NCBI GenBank assembly: GCA_035578155.1
Contig: JAPWDM010000044.1
Coordinates: 880,501 to 944,500, forward strand
Direction of reading: 5' to 3'
Length of the DNA: 64,000 bases
From: Brachynemurus nebulosus
Taxonomy: Eukaryota > Arthropoda > Insecta > Neuroptera > Myrmeleontidae
How positions within the stretch are numbered: position 1 is the stretch's first letter; each line of letters starts with the position of its first letter. Shown here piece by piece: positions 38,406 to 50,435 of this stretch. The position numbers and the translations under genes were made by a program. The notes under the pieces are model-generated. The model did not search any database. It saw only the letters and a program-made list of their open reading frames with translations, and had not been told where the DNA came from.

Positions 38406-39191
38406 ATTACAAATAAATAAATATCAACGTCATATTTCTGTAAAATATTTAAAATACTCGATGGTGTAATACTCATTTTATAATATTTCTTAAATTAATA
38501 TATAGGTACCTTTGTAGTTTGTACGTATAAATTGAATATCTAACAAGTATTTTATTAGTTTAATACAGCAATAACAATTATCTTATTTATTGCGTTATCA
38601 ATTCCGCTATTGTTATTAATATTATATTCGGCTTTTATCGTTTTTCAGAACATTTTATATAAAAATTATTTCAAAATTTCTAAATAGGTATGATTATGAA
38701 TGGGTTTAGATAGCTAACTAAACTCGTAGCTTATATGTATATTATTAACAAAATTTATCAAATATAGTTAAGTGTAGGTAGAACTGATAGATAAACGTAA
38801 ATATAAATAAATATAAATAAATATAAATAAATATGTAATAAAATTTTTTTTCTTGAATATAAAAAATGGCATTTTATTAACAACAATTAATAAAGCATAA
38901 ATTAATTTATACAGTAACAATCAAAAGCGTAAAATTATTAAAATATTTATATAAGCTTAAATTTACGTGCACATAACTGAAAGGTTGAAAAACATGGGGC
39001 TGAGTGGTGTAAGTCAGGTTTTTTTGCAGTTTTCTAATATAACACAATACATAAAATACTCCTGTCGCAGCATTTGCATAACACAGCAATTTTCGAAATA
39101 TTGGGTACTGGCGGATCTCACCTAAAACCTGTATCCATGTAAAATAGTTTAGTTCTCTAACAGTGGAAATTTTTTTTTAATTAGTTGAGTA
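38406..39191. other. AT-rich spacer
   Basis: No gene. ATATAAATAA is tandemly repeated at 38800-38835. Confidence 0.4.
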
Positions 39192-39517
39192 CATAGAACA
39201 CTAGAAGCCAACTAACATAAAAAAAGTGTAATTCGCTCGGAGTCATTTGACACCAGTCACAGCTTAAGGCATGTAGTCACTTATTGACCGTCGTCGAGTT
39301 CGCACTGCATTGTATTAACAATATACCCATTGTTACTTGAACACGTTGAACAGCTCTCTCTGGTAATACGTGTGGTGAGGTAGTATGCGTGAATACACAT
39401 ACTACTACAAAAAACTAAACTAATACACTGCAAACAGTGTGTATGTACACAAACAGAGTACGTCACAAACTCATTACAAGTGGAACAGACACAAAACCAA
39501 TCTAGTTTGTCCCCTTC
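39192..39517 (+). mobile_element. 326-bp hAT-like MITE, copy 2
   Basis: Same orientation and same length as copy 1 (24772-25097), with dispersed substitutions (some 10% by eye). It is flanked by GTTGAGTA on both sides (39184-39191 and 39518-39525), a different 8-bp duplication from copy 1. Confidence 0.85.
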
Positions 39518-39836
39518 GTTGAGTAGTTAATTTTTGACGGTTTGGGACCCCCGAACTCTGGTGGATCTCATATAATATAACCTATGTCTGTCTAAGATAG
39601 TTTTGCTCTCTAACAATAAATAAATTTTCAAAATCGGTGATAAGACGTTCTTGAATAGTTAGTTAATTTTTATTTTAAAAAATTAAATAGATATATATAT
39701 TTAAATATTGTTACTTATCAAGAAGATTCAATACCATATATTGTAGGTAACAATAAAAACTGCAAAGCATTTATCGTTAAGAAATTCAGCAAATTTCTTA
39801 ATTGTGCTCGAAAGCTAGTTCACTTAGTACAATGTT

Positions 39837-40083
39837 TTAAAAGTTTATCTTATGTAGTTTTGTACACTCTGTTCGATGGTGTAAAAAAATTTTGAAAATT
39901 TTTGAATTCTGGCCAATTTTTATAAAAAACCATAACAAATGGAGACAAATGACCAAAATGTTGGCTTCTAAAACCGGACGTATCTGACTGACGAACTCAT
40001 CCAAGGATTTGGGACCTTTCACCTGCTCACCAAATTTCGTAAAAATTTAATGCTTCGTTCGAGAGTAATCGTGCAGACACCTC
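39837..40083 (-). repeat. F2 repeat copy, minus strand
   Basis: The reverse complement reads GATTACTCTCGAACGAAGCA, AAATTTGGTGAGCAGG, GATGAGTTCGTCAGTCAGAT, and TTTTTTTACACCATCG, in F2 order. It lacks the upstream block and TA tract. Confidence 0.6.
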
Positions 40084-40710
40084 TATATATAAATACATAC
40101 ATGTGTTGGAGTAGGTATGTCAAAACAGTGTATTAGTTAGGCCTTTTTGTCATAATGCCTCATGAATATGACCATAGAATAAGAGTTTGTTAACCGTCAT
40201 ATCACAAATTTTACAACAAAACAAAAGCAGATTTTTATTATTTTCTACATATTCTGGTTACCGGTTTTGGCCTAATCTGACAGAAATTAACTTGGAACTC
40301 AATTTGAAAATAATCTACTATTATTTGTTTTTCGAATTTTAGTTATTAGGTCGCAAGTTTATCGTAATCGCGGCTCGTTCAATGGAGTCCTGTTTATAGA
40401 ATATCCTATTTATAATTAGCTACGAGATCACTATAGAAGTTTACACTTCAGTCGTGTGCTCTTAAACACACTCAACTATTTTGACAGTTTTTTTCCGTAA
40501 TCGAAAGTTACCGATTTTTTAAATTTCGGATTATCAGTTATTATTTTTAATTCGTAAGTCCGTCCAATACATTTATACTAAATCACTATGTTTTCTTAAT
40601 TATATTTTGATATTCTTCCATATTTACTTTTTTATCCAAAGTTCATCCAAAAATCTTTTTCTTAATCTGTTCATAATCAAATAAACATCTATGCTATTAT
40701 TTTTTAATAT

Positions 40711-40713
<3 letters not shown>
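40084..40713. other. Spacer
   Basis: No supported feature. Confidence 0.4.

Positions 40714-40792
<79 letters not shown>
40714..40792. repeat. (TA)n microsatellite
   Basis: About 39 TA units. Confidence 0.95.
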
Positions 40793-40798
<6 letters not shown>

Positions 40799-41070
40799 TG
40801 CACACATTTAATTAATAATTAAAAAACCAACAATAAATCTTATATTACTTTTCAGAACATGGTTAATTATAATTAATTTGAAAATATAATACTATTTCAT
40901 TACTGATACTAAATATACAGTAATTTTCACAAAAAATTGTTAAATATTAATATAATTTTATTTCACTGTTGTAGATTGTGAAATACTGTTTTGCTATTGG
41001 AAAATAATAAATTAATATTATGAATTTCAAATTGGGTCAAGATCATGAATGAAGTAATTTTTGTTTCATA

Positions 41071-41550
41071 TAAACTCCGTGAGTAGCGGAACCCCATCAC
41101 GGAAGTCGAATTTTTCCTTTCATCTTCGATATTGAATGTCTACAAGCGAAATGTAATTGAAAGTCCACAAACGATTTGTCATTTTGGTGGTTTCAAGACT
41201 GATGATGAGTGTCCGGTTGATCGGGGCTTTAAAAAAAGGTTTTAAGATTTTAAAGGCTGAATCTCAGTAAATTTCAATTTTGTGCCGATAGCAGTTAGCA
41301 GGAAAAAAGTCAATACAATTCGTACGAGGGCATTCCTACCCATGCTTATCCGCTAATTTCCTTTGTGTTTTATTTTTAAATATTAAAAAAGGAACTTAAA
41401 TAGTAAACTGGAAGGCCTTTATGAAGATATTTTTTCTTTCCAAAAAAATTCAAAATTTCTATTTTATAAATAATAAAAATCCAAAATTCCTAATTTATAA
41501 ATAAACAGTGACTTTAATAATATTTTTAAATTACTTAATATCTATGTATT
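41071..41550 (-). mobile_element. Helentron-like element, copy C1 (3' half, minus strand)
   Basis: Starts with the terminal hairpin CCGTGA...TCACGG (41077-41102) and GAAGTCGAATTTTTCC, follows copy A to about TTACTTAATATCTATGTATT, then breaks. The break abuts copy C2 in the opposite orientation. Confidence 0.7.
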
Positions 41551-41619
41551 TCGAGAGGCGAGAGTAGGGGCGCTATCCGTTTTCGGACCCGTAGAACACG
41601 AATATGTAGAAAAAAAATG

Positions 41620-41686
<67 letters not shown>

Positions 41687-43087
41687 AATATTTTCCCGCT
41701 ACCTTTTAATATGTGTAGGGCTCCCCTATGGAAGGTAAGAGCTCAAATTTGGTAAATGGGGCTCATTCTGATGCACAACAATACTATCAAAGTGGGGTTA
41801 AATTTTGGGCAAATTTTGAACTCGACCCAAACTTTAAGGGGGTGGTGGGGGGCGGAAAAGCAATGAAAATTTTCCAAACTGGCTGGACATAATGTCTCGG
41901 TCAATTATCTACAACATATCCAAAATTCAGTTTCCTAGGATGATTTAGAGGGAGTAAGGGGGAAAAAAACAATTTTCGCTGGATCTAACACGCCCCAGCC
42001 CTCCAGAATTAACGTAGATTGTTGAAATTTGGTGTGTTGATAGAGTTCATACCTAGGTTGTGCTTTTTGAAGGTTTTAATATTTTACCCCCCCCCCTCAT
42101 TTTTAAGCTACAATTTCATGCTTTTTTGACGTTTTCGAAGTTTGTACTACTCGCACAGGTCACCCGAATAAACCTAGAGGGCTGAAATTTTGTATTCGGA
42201 TTGAATTAGTATCAAGGGGGTGCCTTTTGGGGGTCTCGACTTTTAACCCCTACCCCCACCATTTTTATACCCAAAAGAACATGATTTTTCTTGTTTTTTA
42301 ACAGTTTCGTTCGGGTCAAAATCTCCCCAAATAAACCTAGAGGGCTGAAATTTTGTGTGCAGGTTAAGCTAATAGCCAGACACTGTTTTTTGGAGGTTTC
42401 AACTTTTAACCCTTACCCCCACGATTTTTACGCCAATATTTCCTTAATTTTTTTGCTTGTTTTCTAACACGTCTAGAGACTCTCTAAGGAAACCTAGAGG
42501 GCTGAAATTTTGTACGTGTATTCAGTGAGTATCCAGCTAGTATCTTTTAGGGAGTCCACATTACTTTTCCCCCCACTTCTCCCATTTTTACATCGGAATT
42601 GAATGCTATTGTTAAATGTGTGTTAAATGCATTATTTTTATTCTAAATACAAGTAGGCGAATAATACATTCAAAAAATTTAAAATACGTGAATTTACTTT
42701 TATAACAAATGAAATACATACATATTAAGTAATTTAAAAATGTTATTAAAGTCACTGTTTATTTATAAATTAGGAATTTTGGATTTTTATTATTTATAAG
42801 GTAGAAATTTTGAATGGGTAGTAATGCCCTCGTACGAATTTTGTTGGCTTTTTTCCTGCTATCTGCTATCGGCACAAATTTGAAATTTACTGAGATTCAG
42901 CCCTTAAAAACTTAAAACCTTTTTTTTGAAGCCCCGATCAACCAAATACTCATCATCAGCTTTGAAATCACCAAAATGACAAATCGCTTGTGGACTTTCG
43001 ATTACATTTCGCTTGTAGACATTCAGTACCGAAGATGAAAGGAAAAATTCGACTTCCGTGATGGGGCTCCGCTGCTCACGGCGTTTT
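41551..43087 (+). mobile_element. Helentron-like element, copy C2 (plus strand, 5' end missing)
   Basis: Begins at CGAGAGGCGAGAGTAGGGGC, about 55 bases into the element, so it lacks the TTTTAGTCGAATTT terminus. It then has the (TA)n tract, the core, GGAAAAATTCGACTTCCG and the terminal hairpin. About 115 bases are deleted around 42805 relative to copy B. The 3' ends of C1 and C2 form a long inverted repeat. Confidence 0.7.
41624..41687. repeat. (TA)n microsatellite in copy C2
   Basis: About 32 TA units, then ATGTATATATAAATATT. Confidence 0.95.
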
Positions 43088-44311
43088 CTTTAATTATAAT
43101 TGATTTTTGATTATTGATTTCTAATTCTTGCCAAAAAATAAAAAATCGAAAAAAAAAGAAACTTGATGATGTTACCTGGAGAAACTTATCAGTTAACGAA
43201 TTCTTTTTGGGTTTTTGATTTTGGATGATTCGGTGATGAGTTATCATTATAACTTTTTTTTGAGGTGTCTGAAAAAAATATGCCACCACTCTTTCACTCT
43301 TGCTCATTTCTACATATTTTTCAAAGAATTTTTTACAGAATATTCCTAAAAGATCATTCTATTATGTACTAATTAACCGTGTCCTTAGAAAAATTCTCGA
43401 AAATATTTTATAGCGAATTAACGCCCCCCCCCCCCCCGCTAATTTATTAGTGAGATAAAATTTTTTTTCGATTTTTTTTCTTTTTATAAAAGGGTCTATA
43501 AATGTTCCGAAAATATGTATTTAAAATTCCAAGCCATGACTCAAAGTAGAGAAAACGTTATAGTCATGTTTTGACGACGCTACGTAAAACCGAACGGCCA
43601 AACAAACATAAAGTAGGATAGGGGGACTACAGAAGGAAGAATATTGAGATTGCGTATCGATTGCTATAAAGTCTCGGATCTGATAGTATGTTTATCTATA
43701 AATATTTTATAAAATATAAGTATAAATTTATTTTTAAAAAAACTTTAAATTTTGCTCGAAATGACATTTTTCAAATTTGCGCTAATCCTAGCTAAAAATC
43801 TTTTGTATCTTTTCTTTTGTTTGTTATTACTTTATACTTACCTAATAATTTTTTTCCTTTTTTTCCCGTTTAGACACTTAAAAAAAGTACGGGAGGCTGT
43901 TTTTAAAACTGTTTTTTGCAAATACGCGCCATTTTTCGAAAAAATGCTTTACTTCCGGTTTTGGTAAGGGGATGCACAAATACGTATGTCTATATTAAAT
44001 TGCCATTTAATTTTTTTTTCAGATGTACGGGAGAGGCTTTATCATTTGCGCAGATTTGGGCTGTTTATTTTTATATTTTATTTTATTTTTTTTTGTTTTA
44101 CGTCAACTTCAACGCCCTCTATATTAGAGAAAAGAATATTGTAGGTAATTAAAAAAAATTATTTTATGAAATATTTTTCCTGTTATTATATGTAAAAAAA
44201 ATTAAGCTCTTCAATAAGTTTTTCAATTAAAAAAAATTAAATAAAAAGAGTTATTTTTCTTAACTTCATTCACTAATAGTACCTTAAATACTAAAAATGT
44301 AATGAGTTTTG
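43088..44311. other. Spacer with poly-C run
   Basis: AT-rich. A 14-base C run sits at about 43424-43437. No gene is supported; the hydrophobic frames near 43750-44150 are low-complexity. Confidence 0.4.
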
Positions 44312-44544
44312 CATAAAAACAGGGGCGTAGCTACCGCCGTATCAGTCGTATCAATGATACGGTGCCCCCGGGTTACAGAGGCCCCTAACGTGTGTATGTA
44401 AGCAAAAATTAGTAAAATGTTATCCACAATGTCACTTAATCTCTTATTTCCCGGGAAAAACATATAAAAACTGTCATACGTGACTATAATAGAGTTTTCA
44501 CTTCAAAAATGACAAAAGTCAAAAAAGCGACCCCTTTTTTCGCG

Positions 44545-46520
44545 AATATATGACAATCGCCCCCAACTGAAAAAGTGCGACAATCGCCCCCAACCCATAA
44601 ATTTGTTTATACCTGGCTTTATGACTCATTATATTTGACCAAATGTTAATCACCACTAGTGACAATCGCCCGCAGTATATTAACTTGTTTATACCTGGCC
44701 GCCTGACTCACTGTGTTTACATCCAACAGGTAGATATCAAAAGGAAAAAATAAAATTTTTTAGGCCAGCTTTACAAGAAAAGTTGAAAACCAGTTCTGGG
44801 TTTTCAAATTTCTTGATTTGATTTTGTTTAAATAGGTGTAATATTTTATTACACTTATTGTTCAGGTTTACCAGCCGACTATTTTTACCATAATATGGAT
44901 CCAGTTTTTAAATTGCCAACTTATTTTACGTACACCGGTGCTTTTATTTATTTGTTGTTCTAGGTTTTCCAATTTCTTAATTTGATTTGTCACTGAAATG
45001 CCATTAGAGCAATCTGTAAAGAGATCCTTATTTCGCCATAGAGCCAAGTTACAAGGCAATCAAAGAGAACCAGAATCAGCTGAAGAAATTATTTTAGACG
45101 CAGATATGCTTACTATGGCAGATGGAAGTAGCTTTTTATTGAAGGACGATATCACAGGAGATCGATTAATTATTTTTAGTGGGGCACTAGGTAAAGAAGC
45201 TCTGAAAAATAAACAAGATTTTTTCATGGATGGTACGTTCAAGAGCTGCAGCAAACAATTTGCACAAATTTATACAATTCATGCAGATTTCGGTAGCTCA
45301 AAAATGAAACAAACATATACACAGTTATATTTGCACTGCTACCAAACAAAAAAAGAGACTTATGTTCGACTTTTCTGTCTTCTTAATGAAACCATACCAG
45401 ATGGGAACCCAGCGACAGTGACAGTCGACTTCGAATCAGCGGCAATTTCTGCACTGAAAGTTGTATTTCCTTCAGTAAAGATACAAGGCTGCTACTTTCA
45501 TATGAAAAAGTGCATGCGGAGAAAAGTTCAGGATTTGGGACTGACTTGTGAGTACATGAAGAATGAAGAAGTGAAAATGATCATCCGCATGTGTGCTGCT
45601 TTAGCTTTCCTTCGTCCTAAGGATATTTCCGATGGCTGGTTGGAAATACACTTAAGAGCGCCTAATAATGAAAAGGTTAATGAATTTTTGGACTATTTCG
45701 TATAGAAATTGTTGGAAAACGAAGAAATTCCAATTGAGCTGTGGAGTTGTTATAAGCGACGTCATAGAACAACCAACTCTCTCGAGGGGTGGCATAATCG
45801 AATTAATAGAGTATTGGGAAGACCAAATCCTCGAATTAAGGAACTTATCAAATGTTTAAAAAAAGAAGCGGAAAGTTCAGCATATACATAAATGAGAGCC
45901 CAACTTAACCTGGGGGGTAAACGAAGGAAATTAACTTATATCCATGTAGATGACGGGATGGAAAAAACCATAAAAAAATACGAAGAAAGTGGTGATATTG
46001 TCACTTGTTTAAAGAAAGTGTCATACTTACAAAAACTGTAAAAAGTGACAATGTATATCATAATCACTATGATCACCAAGAACAAAAATGTAAATAGTGT
46101 AAATAGTGTAAATATTTGTGTAAATAGTGTAAATTTGAACTTAAAATAACTGACGAAGGCAACAGCTGATTTTAAACACGCCTACATATAATTGCTTTTA
46201 CACGTAGCAAAGCCTGCGTAAAGTGTGATGGGAATCAGTTATTGTCTACATAAATATTTAAAAGTTTAAAGCACAATGCCGACGTATAGTAAACTTAGAT
46301 AATAATACTGTGTGTTGGTATGTAAAAAAAGCAGATATATAAAGATTCCAATAAACTAACTTTTACAACCATCGAAAATATAAAACTGGGGGCGATTGTC
46401 AGTGGTGGCGATTGTCCGGACACTCTTTTTACAACCATCGAAAATATAAAACTGGGGGCGTTTGTCAGTAGGAGCGATTGTCAGTGGGAGCGATTGTCAG
46501 TAGGGGCGATTGTCCGGACA
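44545..46520 (+). mobile_element. MULE (Mutator-like) transposon nested in the hAT
   Basis: Both ends carry several GACAATCGCCCCC-type repeats in inverted orientation: left at about 44552, 44578 and 44660; right as GGGGGCGATTGTC near 46389 and 46449-46512. The sequence CCTTTTTTCGCG at 44533-44544 and CCTTTTTCGCG at 46521-46531 flanks it, an 11-12 base duplication with one T difference, in the size range of MULEs. A broken MULE transposase lies inside. Confidence 0.7.
44998..46041 (+). pseudogene. MULE transposase (two in-frame stops)
   Basis: A DDE transposase that excises and inserts the element. The first open segment has 235 codons. MDGTF with the first catalytic Asp is at residue 78, VDFES with the second Asp at residue 144, and the C-x2-H motif (CYFH) is at 165-168. 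A TAG at 45703-45705 interrupts. The same frame continues KLLENEEIPIELW, RRHRTTNSLEGWHNRIN (probably holding the catalytic Glu) and ends at a TAA (45889-45891). A last segment, MRAQLNLGGKRRKLTYIHVD, runs to 46041. No FLYWCH zinc finger, usual at the N-terminus, is visible; an in-frame stop lies just upstream of the ATG, so the N-terminus is probably lost or on another exon. Only two nonsense changes and an otherwise preserved frame suggest a fairly young copy. Confidence 0.85.
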
Positions 46521-46560
46521 CCTTTTTCGCGGGTTAAGCGTGCGCCCAAAAGTTGGCAAC

Positions 46561-46755
46561 ATGGGTAACTTCAAAAATGAGATTTCGATGGGGCAGGAAC
46601 GGCTATCAGACTTGTCACTATTGTCTATAGAGGCAGAAATTTTAGAAAAACTGAAACCGTCTTCAGCTATAGATGATTTAATAAATCAGTTTGTCGGAAA
46701 AAAGCAAGAAAAGTGTATATTTGACTTGAATTGTATGTCTAGGCTCAATTTCTAG
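46561..46755 (+). pseudogene. hAT transposase C-terminal dimerisation fragment
   Basis: MGNFKNEISMGQERLSDLSL followed by LSIEAEILEKLKPSSAIDDL and INQFVGKKQEK resembles the RLs-L-lLsIe...l-d-lI--Fa--K end of hAT (ZMYM1-like) transposases. It lies between the MULE and the hAT right terminus, as expected for a plus-strand hAT. The rest of the gene (BED finger, catalytic core) is absent. Confidence 0.7.
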
Positions 46756-46908
46756 GAGAAAGCGATAACTTATAATCAATAAATATTTATTTTAATTTAA
46801 TGCAGGCATTTTTGTTTCCCTTGTGCGAAATCTTTACCAATCATTTGGGCCCCTCAACTAATTTTGATACAGGGCCCCTCCAGGGCACGCTACGCCACTG
46901 TATAAAAA

Positions 46909-47289
46909 GTACTCTAATCTATCATATTTAGAGTACCTACCTACTTTTAAGTAAGGTGCCCTGATTCAGTAACTTTATAGGTAAAATTATTAGAGTTGAA
47001 AATAAAAGAAAATATTATTATGGTACCAATCTAATTAAGCTGTTATGATGAATAATTGTATGCATAACATCGTGAAATAGTATATTATCACGGCGCTAAA
47101 GTATAAATTTTAATTCTGAGTGTGAGTTTTCTTGTCAAAAGACATGTAAAGGTCCGAAAGCAAAAATTTACATGAATGATCAAAAGAAAAGTTTTAGTTC
47201 CGTGCAACTCTGCGTAAAAATGTAATGAAACCTGTAATACAAGAATGTAATGCAATTTGCACTGAGAGAGTGAAAACAGTAATGTTTTG
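46909..47289. other. Spacer
   Basis: No supported feature. Confidence 0.4.
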
Positions 47290-47616
<327 letters not shown>

Positions 47617-47623
<7 letters not shown>

Positions 47624-47756
47624 TCAGAGAAATAAGTGACCATCTTTTGAGGGGTGACTCATAGCACCCTGTAGACATTAAAACCGCAGGGATTTCTTCG
47701 GAATTAACAGTCGCGTCACCCCTCAAAAGGGTAAGAGTTATTTCCTTTACACCCTG
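47617..47756 (+). mobile_element. 140-bp MITE, CAGGGTG family, copy 1
   Basis: The ends CAGAATGTCAGAGAAATAAG and (reverse complement) CAGGGTGTAAAGGAAATAAC pair through TTTTGAGGGGTGAC, about 45 bases per arm. TA flanks both sides and TA microsatellites lie beyond. Near-identical to the inverted copy at 47840-47981. Confidence 0.8.
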
Positions 47757-47768
47757 TATATATATATA

Positions 47769-47839
<71 letters not shown>
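47757..47839. repeat. (TA)n between two MITEs
   Basis: About 80 bases of TA separate the two inverted MITE copies. Confidence 0.95.
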
Positions 47840-47841
<2 letters not shown>

Positions 47842-47981
47842 GGGTGTAAGGGGGGAATAACTCTTATCCTTTTGAGGGGTGACGCGACTATTAATTCCGA
47901 AAAAATTCCTGCGGTTTTAGTGTCTACAGGGTGCTATGTGTCACCCCTCAAAAGGATGATACTTATTTCTCTGACACCCTG
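47840..47981 (-). mobile_element. 142-bp MITE, CAGGGTG family, copy 2
   Basis: Opposite orientation to copy 1. Its left end reads TAGGGTG (the first base changed) and its right end CACCCTG, with TA on both sides. It shares TTTTGAGGGGTGAC, GCGACTATTAATTCCG (copy 1 reverse) and CTACAGGGTGCTA with copy 1. Confidence 0.8.
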
Positions 47982-47984
47982 TAT

Positions 47985-48135
47985 ATATATAGATAAATTT
48001 TAGTGAATGTCATTTCAGCGAATTCGCACAATGGAATTTAGCAATTACAGCCACTGTCATGACGCGACTTGAGCCCTGGACTATGGCAGAAATTTGTTTT
48101 GAGGTCCCTAGAAACCGAAAATAATATTCACTAAA

Positions 48136-48138
<3 letters not shown>
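47985..48138 (+). repeat. F2 upstream block, copy 2
   Basis: GACTTGAGCCCTGGACTATGG, AGAAATTTGTTTTGAGGTCC and AATATTCACTAAAATTT, then a TA tract. The same blocks are at 47290-47426 and 6110-6195. Confidence 0.6.
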
Positions 48139-48214
<76 letters not shown>

Positions 48215-48240
48215 GATATATATATATATATATACGTGTG

Positions 48241-48322
<82 letters not shown>
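48139..48322. repeat. (TA)n microsatellite
   Basis: About 180 bases with a CGTGTGTGTA interruption near 48235-48245. Confidence 0.95.
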
Positions 48323-48325
<3 letters not shown>

Positions 48326-48514
48326 GATCATGAGTTTTCGTTAAAAAATTAAATAATTCTTATATTCGAAACAGATCAGTATTCTATTCTTTTCTAAAAA
48401 TAAACTGCAAATTTAACAATTACATTAATGCAATAATAAAATAGATAAAGCCAAGAAAACGGAAATTATTTAAATTCAAAGTGACGATGCATGGTTAAAT
48501 TTAACTGAAATGAA

Positions 48515-48516
<2 letters not shown>
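48323..48516. other. Spacer
   Basis: AT-rich; no feature. Confidence 0.4.
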
Positions 48517-48611
<95 letters not shown>

Positions 48612-48687
48612 CATACATATGTATATATATATATACATGTATATATATATATATATATATTTACATATATATATATTTATATATATA

Positions 48688-48750
<63 letters not shown>
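48517..48750. repeat. (TA)n microsatellite left of the Tc1 element
   Basis: About 230 bases of TA with ACAT/ATGT/TTTA interruptions. Confidence 0.95.
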
Positions 48751-48751
<1 letters not shown>

Positions 48752-48755
<4 letters not shown>

Positions 48756-50343
48756 CCTCATAACAAAATAAGGGCCACTTGAACGTTTGTATTTTAAAAC
48801 TGATTTATGTCGATCCACGTCAAAATAACTTTTCTAAATGACTGTTGTTATGATATTAAGTGGTTGAGTAAATGATAACAGTTAGGTTTATTGTTGAGGG
48901 GAAGATTTAGACGTTTTTTGTCTCGCACAGCGTCAAGTGGTTAGTTTTACTTATTTTTTTGAATTTGATTTTAAATCAGTTTGCGCTAGATTATTGATTG
49001 CTGAGGTTGTTTTTTGAAGTTTGGCGTGTTATTCAATCATTTATTTTTACAATTCCGGGAATTCGACACCATTTGGACGAAGCTACTGCTAGCAGAGCTG
49101 TAACTATGATTGAGGGTGGTCAATCTTAACGTTCCGTGGCTCTGCAGTTGGGTTGTTCACGAAGGGCTATTCAAAATGTTTGGAATCGGTATCAGCAGAC
49201 CGGTAGTGTAACACGGCGCCGCGGCTCAGGAAGAGTTCGTGCTACCACTGCCCGTGAAGACCATTACATTCGACTGTGTGCACGACGTGAGCCGACTGTT
49301 ACCGCAGGTACTCTGCAAAATCGCTTACATCGATCTACTGGTACTGTAGTCAGTAATCAGACCATACGAAATCGTTTGCATGAAGACCAACAACGTTCAA
49401 GAAGACCAGTAATCCGTACCAAACTGACCGGAGCGGATCGTGCAAACCGTTTAAGATTTGCAGTTGAACACCTTGAATGGGGCTTGGAGGAATGGCGTCA
49501 CGTACTCTTCACGGATGAGTGCAAGGTGAATTTTTTTAGTGATGATCGACGTGTAAGAGTGTGGAGAAGAAGTGGGGAAAGGTTTTCCGATCGTCACATT
49601 CATGAACGCGACAGATTTGGCGGTCCTAATGTCATGGTCTAGGATGGAATTAGTTAGCAAGGCAAAACTGAGCTTGTTTTCCTGAACGAGGGTACTGTAA
49701 CGGCTCAAAGTTACATCGAATAGGTTGTCAGACCGCATGTGATCCCCTTTCCACAACGAGCGGCCGACGGATTTATCCTGATGCAGGATAATGCCCGAGC
49801 GCATACCGCTCGAGCGACGACAACTGTCCTTAGGGAGGCTAATATACAGGTTTTACCGTGGCCTGCAAATAGCCCTGACTTGAACCCAATAGAACATCTT
49901 TGGGATCAATTAAAACGGCGAGTCAGAGCAGCCGGAGAGGATGTGCACACCCAACTACAGCCGATTGATGTCTTGAGAAGATGTTGGGAGGAGATTCCTG
50001 ATGAATCCGTTAGGCATCTTATTGAAAGCATGCAGAGGAGGCTTCAAGAATGTGTTTTAAAAAGGGGAGGGCATACTCGATATTAAATCACCGAAAAGTT
50101 GCATAATGTGTGCTTTTACTCAAAGCGTGAACGTTTGTTGACGACTGTAAAAATGACTATAAAAATGATAAAATCCTAAAAAAATGTAATTATGGATTAA
50201 TTTTTTATTTAATATTATTAAAATTAATTTTATTTAGTAAAAAATTAGTTCCTTAATTAAATGTGAGCATACCTTATACTGTAACTTATATAAAAATAAA
50301 CTTATGCAGCAAAACATGAGTGGCCCTTATTTTGTTTTGAGTA

Positions 50344-50344
<1 letters not shown>
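48752..50344 (+). mobile_element. Tc1-family DNA transposon
   Basis: A 1.6-kb element with terminal repeats ACTCCTCATAACAAAATAAG (left) and, reverse-complemented at the right, ACTACTCAAAACAAAATAAG, both continuing GGGCCACT. TA microsatellite lies on both sides, as expected for insertion at a TA inside a TA tract. It carries one transposase gene (49052-50086) with several stops, so this copy is not autonomous. Confidence 0.85.
49052..50086 (+). pseudogene. Tc1 transposase, DD34E (four in-frame stops)
   Basis: The frame is uninterrupted apart from nonsense codons. It starts IPGIRHHLDEATASRAVTMI, with ATT where a start ATG would be. A helix-turn-helix (QRSVALQLG-like, then CSRRAIQNVWNRYQQTG) lies in the first ~70 residues, followed by GSGRVRATTAREDHYI and a second HTH region. 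Catalytic residues are Asp (49514-49516, LFTDEC), Asp (49787-49789, MQDNARAH) and Glu (49892-49894, SPDLNPIEHLWD). The last two are 35 residues apart, giving DD34E. Stops are a TAA at 49127 (a Gln codon is expected) and three TAGs between 49640 and 49725 (two where Trp is expected, one probably replacing Glu). There are no frameshifts in about 1.03 kb. The C-terminus (QECVLKRGGHTRY) is complete. Confidence 0.9.

Positions 50345-50431
<87 letters not shown>
50345..50431. repeat. (TA)n microsatellite right of the Tc1 element
   Basis: About 43 TA units. With 48517-48750 it is the split target microsatellite. Confidence 0.95.

Positions 50432-50435
<4 letters not shown>

Larger units (their letters stand above)
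44320..46900 (+). mobile_element. hAT transposon relic carrying a nested MULE
   Basis: The left terminus CAGGGGCGTAGCTACC and the reverse-complemented right terminus CAGTGGCGTAGCGTGCCC are hAT-type ends. The flanks CATAAAAA (44312-44319) and TATAAAAA (46901-46908) are an 8-bp duplication with one change. The only hAT coding sequence left is the C-terminal dimerisation region at 46561-46755. A MULE occupies 44545-46520. Without it the hAT is only about 0.6 kb, so it was already internally deleted. Confidence 0.75.

Noticed and set aside
43752..44152. Hydrophobic frames resembling membrane proteins
   Set aside because: Driven by T-rich composition (Phe/Leu/Tyr); no start context or conserved motif.
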